64,000 nt of DNA from Burkholderiales bacterium (GTDB lineage: Bacteria > Pseudomonadota > Gammaproteobacteria > Burkholderiales > Burkholderiaceae_C), in NCBI GenBank assembly GCA_030603635.1, contig JAUVXK010000003.1, forward strand, positions 1-64,000. The letters run 5' to 3'. A model generated the notes under the pieces. It had not been told where the DNA came from. It saw only the letters and a list, made by a program, of their open reading frames with translations, and did not search any database. The translations under genes were made by a program, and so were the position numbers. Positions 63,224 through 64,000 of this stretch are shown piece by piece; within the stretch, counting starts at the first letter, position 1, and each line of letters opens with the position of its first letter.

Positions 63224-64000
63224 TTATCCGCCCCACCGGGTCGGGCGGGTTCGCGCGGCGTGGGCCTGGCTGGCGGTGCGCAGCGTATCGCGCGGGGATT
63301 CGCCGTAGCAGCTCTGGTAGGCGAGACTGAAACGGCCCTGATGGGTGAACCCCCACTTGAGCGCCACATCGGCGACGCGGGTGCCCGCGTCGGCGGCGAG
63401 GAGGTCCTGGCGCGCCCTTTGCATGCGGACCTGCCGCAAGAAACGCATGGGGCTGATGCCCCGGTAACGGTGGAAGCCCAGGAACAGGCTGCGCACGCTG
63501 ACGCCGGCCAGTTGGGCCAGGGTTTCGGGGGTGAGTGGCTGGTCGCAGTGCGCGACCACGTGGTCCTCGATCAGGCGCACGCAGCGTGGCGCGACGGGCG
63601 GGCAGTGTGCCTGCAGGGCGTCGAGAACATCGTGCGGCTGGCTGGTGAACAGGTTCACCAGCAACTGGTATTCCAGTTGCACCGCCGATAGCGGCAAGGC
63701 CTGGGCTGTGTTCGGTCCTCCAGCGGCTTCGCCGAGGTGAATGAGTTGCTGCATCAGGTCCAGCAGCCGTGGCTGCCGATCCAGCAATACCTGGGGCTGG
63801 AAGGTGGGCAGCCGGCGCACCGGTTCACCGGTCCAGGCGCTGATGAAGCGCTCCACGGTTTCGGCATCGATGCGTAAGCACAGCTGCTCGTTGTCGGCCC
63901 CCCAATGCATGCGCAGATCGGGTGCAGGGGAAAGCAGGCTGGCACATCGAGCGTCGGAAGTGAAGAGGTGTTCACCGGATTCGATGCCGGCACGCCCTTG
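63224..64000 (-). CDS. AraC-family regulator, N-terminus beyond window edge
   Basis: HTH AQLAGVSVRSLFLGFHRYRGISPMRFLRQVRMQRARQDLLA...VADVALKWGFTHQGRFSLAYQSCYGESPRDTLR; same frame stays open to 64000. Confidence 0.9.
   Translation of the reverse strand, partial: QGRAGIESGEHLFTSDARCASLLSPAPDLRMHWGADNEQLCLRIDAETVERFISAWTGEPVRRLPTFQPQVLLDRQPRLLDLMQQLIHLGEAAGGPNTAQALPLSAVQLEYQLLVNLFTSQPHDVLDALQAHCPPVAPRCVRLIEDHVVAHCDQPLTPETLAQLAGVSVRSLFLGFHRYRGISPMRFLRQVRMQRARQDLLAADAGTRVADVALKWGFTHQGRFSLAYQSCYGESPRDTLRTASQAHAARTRPTRWGG

Overview
High-GC betaproteobacterial chromosome segment; gene content and order suggest Burkholderiales, probably Comamonadaceae (inference). Left to right: (1) a sensory block with a GGDEF-EAL protein truncated by the window edge, an ODP-type diiron MBL protein and a divergent chemoreceptor; (2) GNAT, uvrB, and a NarL-type regulator with a NarX-like kinase; (3) a complete iscR-iscS-iscU-iscA-hscB-hscA-fdx operon plus dnaQ; (4) two identical tRNA-Val(CAC) genes; (5) a tightly coupled minus-strand operon of a membrane alpha/beta-hydrolase, two cytochrome P450s and a small membrane protein; (6) a ~23 kb ABC-dependent (kps, group 2-like) capsule locus; (7) housekeeping genes (PpiC, BolA, YciB, MsrB, Crp/Fnr); (8) an acyl-CoA ligase, a Liv-type ABC transporter and a beta-oxidation cluster, closing with an AraC regulator cut by the right edge. 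The least ordinary material is in the capsule locus: a KpsC split into two separate genes with a beta-barrel and a toxin-antitoxin pair between them, a catalytic-core-deleted DUF1016 nuclease relic inside the wecB/wecC operon, large multidomain glycosyltransferase/hydrolase/Rossmann proteins, and an AT-rich mosaic segment. The adjoining hydrolase-P450-P450 operon is the best candidate for an uncharacterised pathway. All family calls are by eye from motifs; no searches were run.
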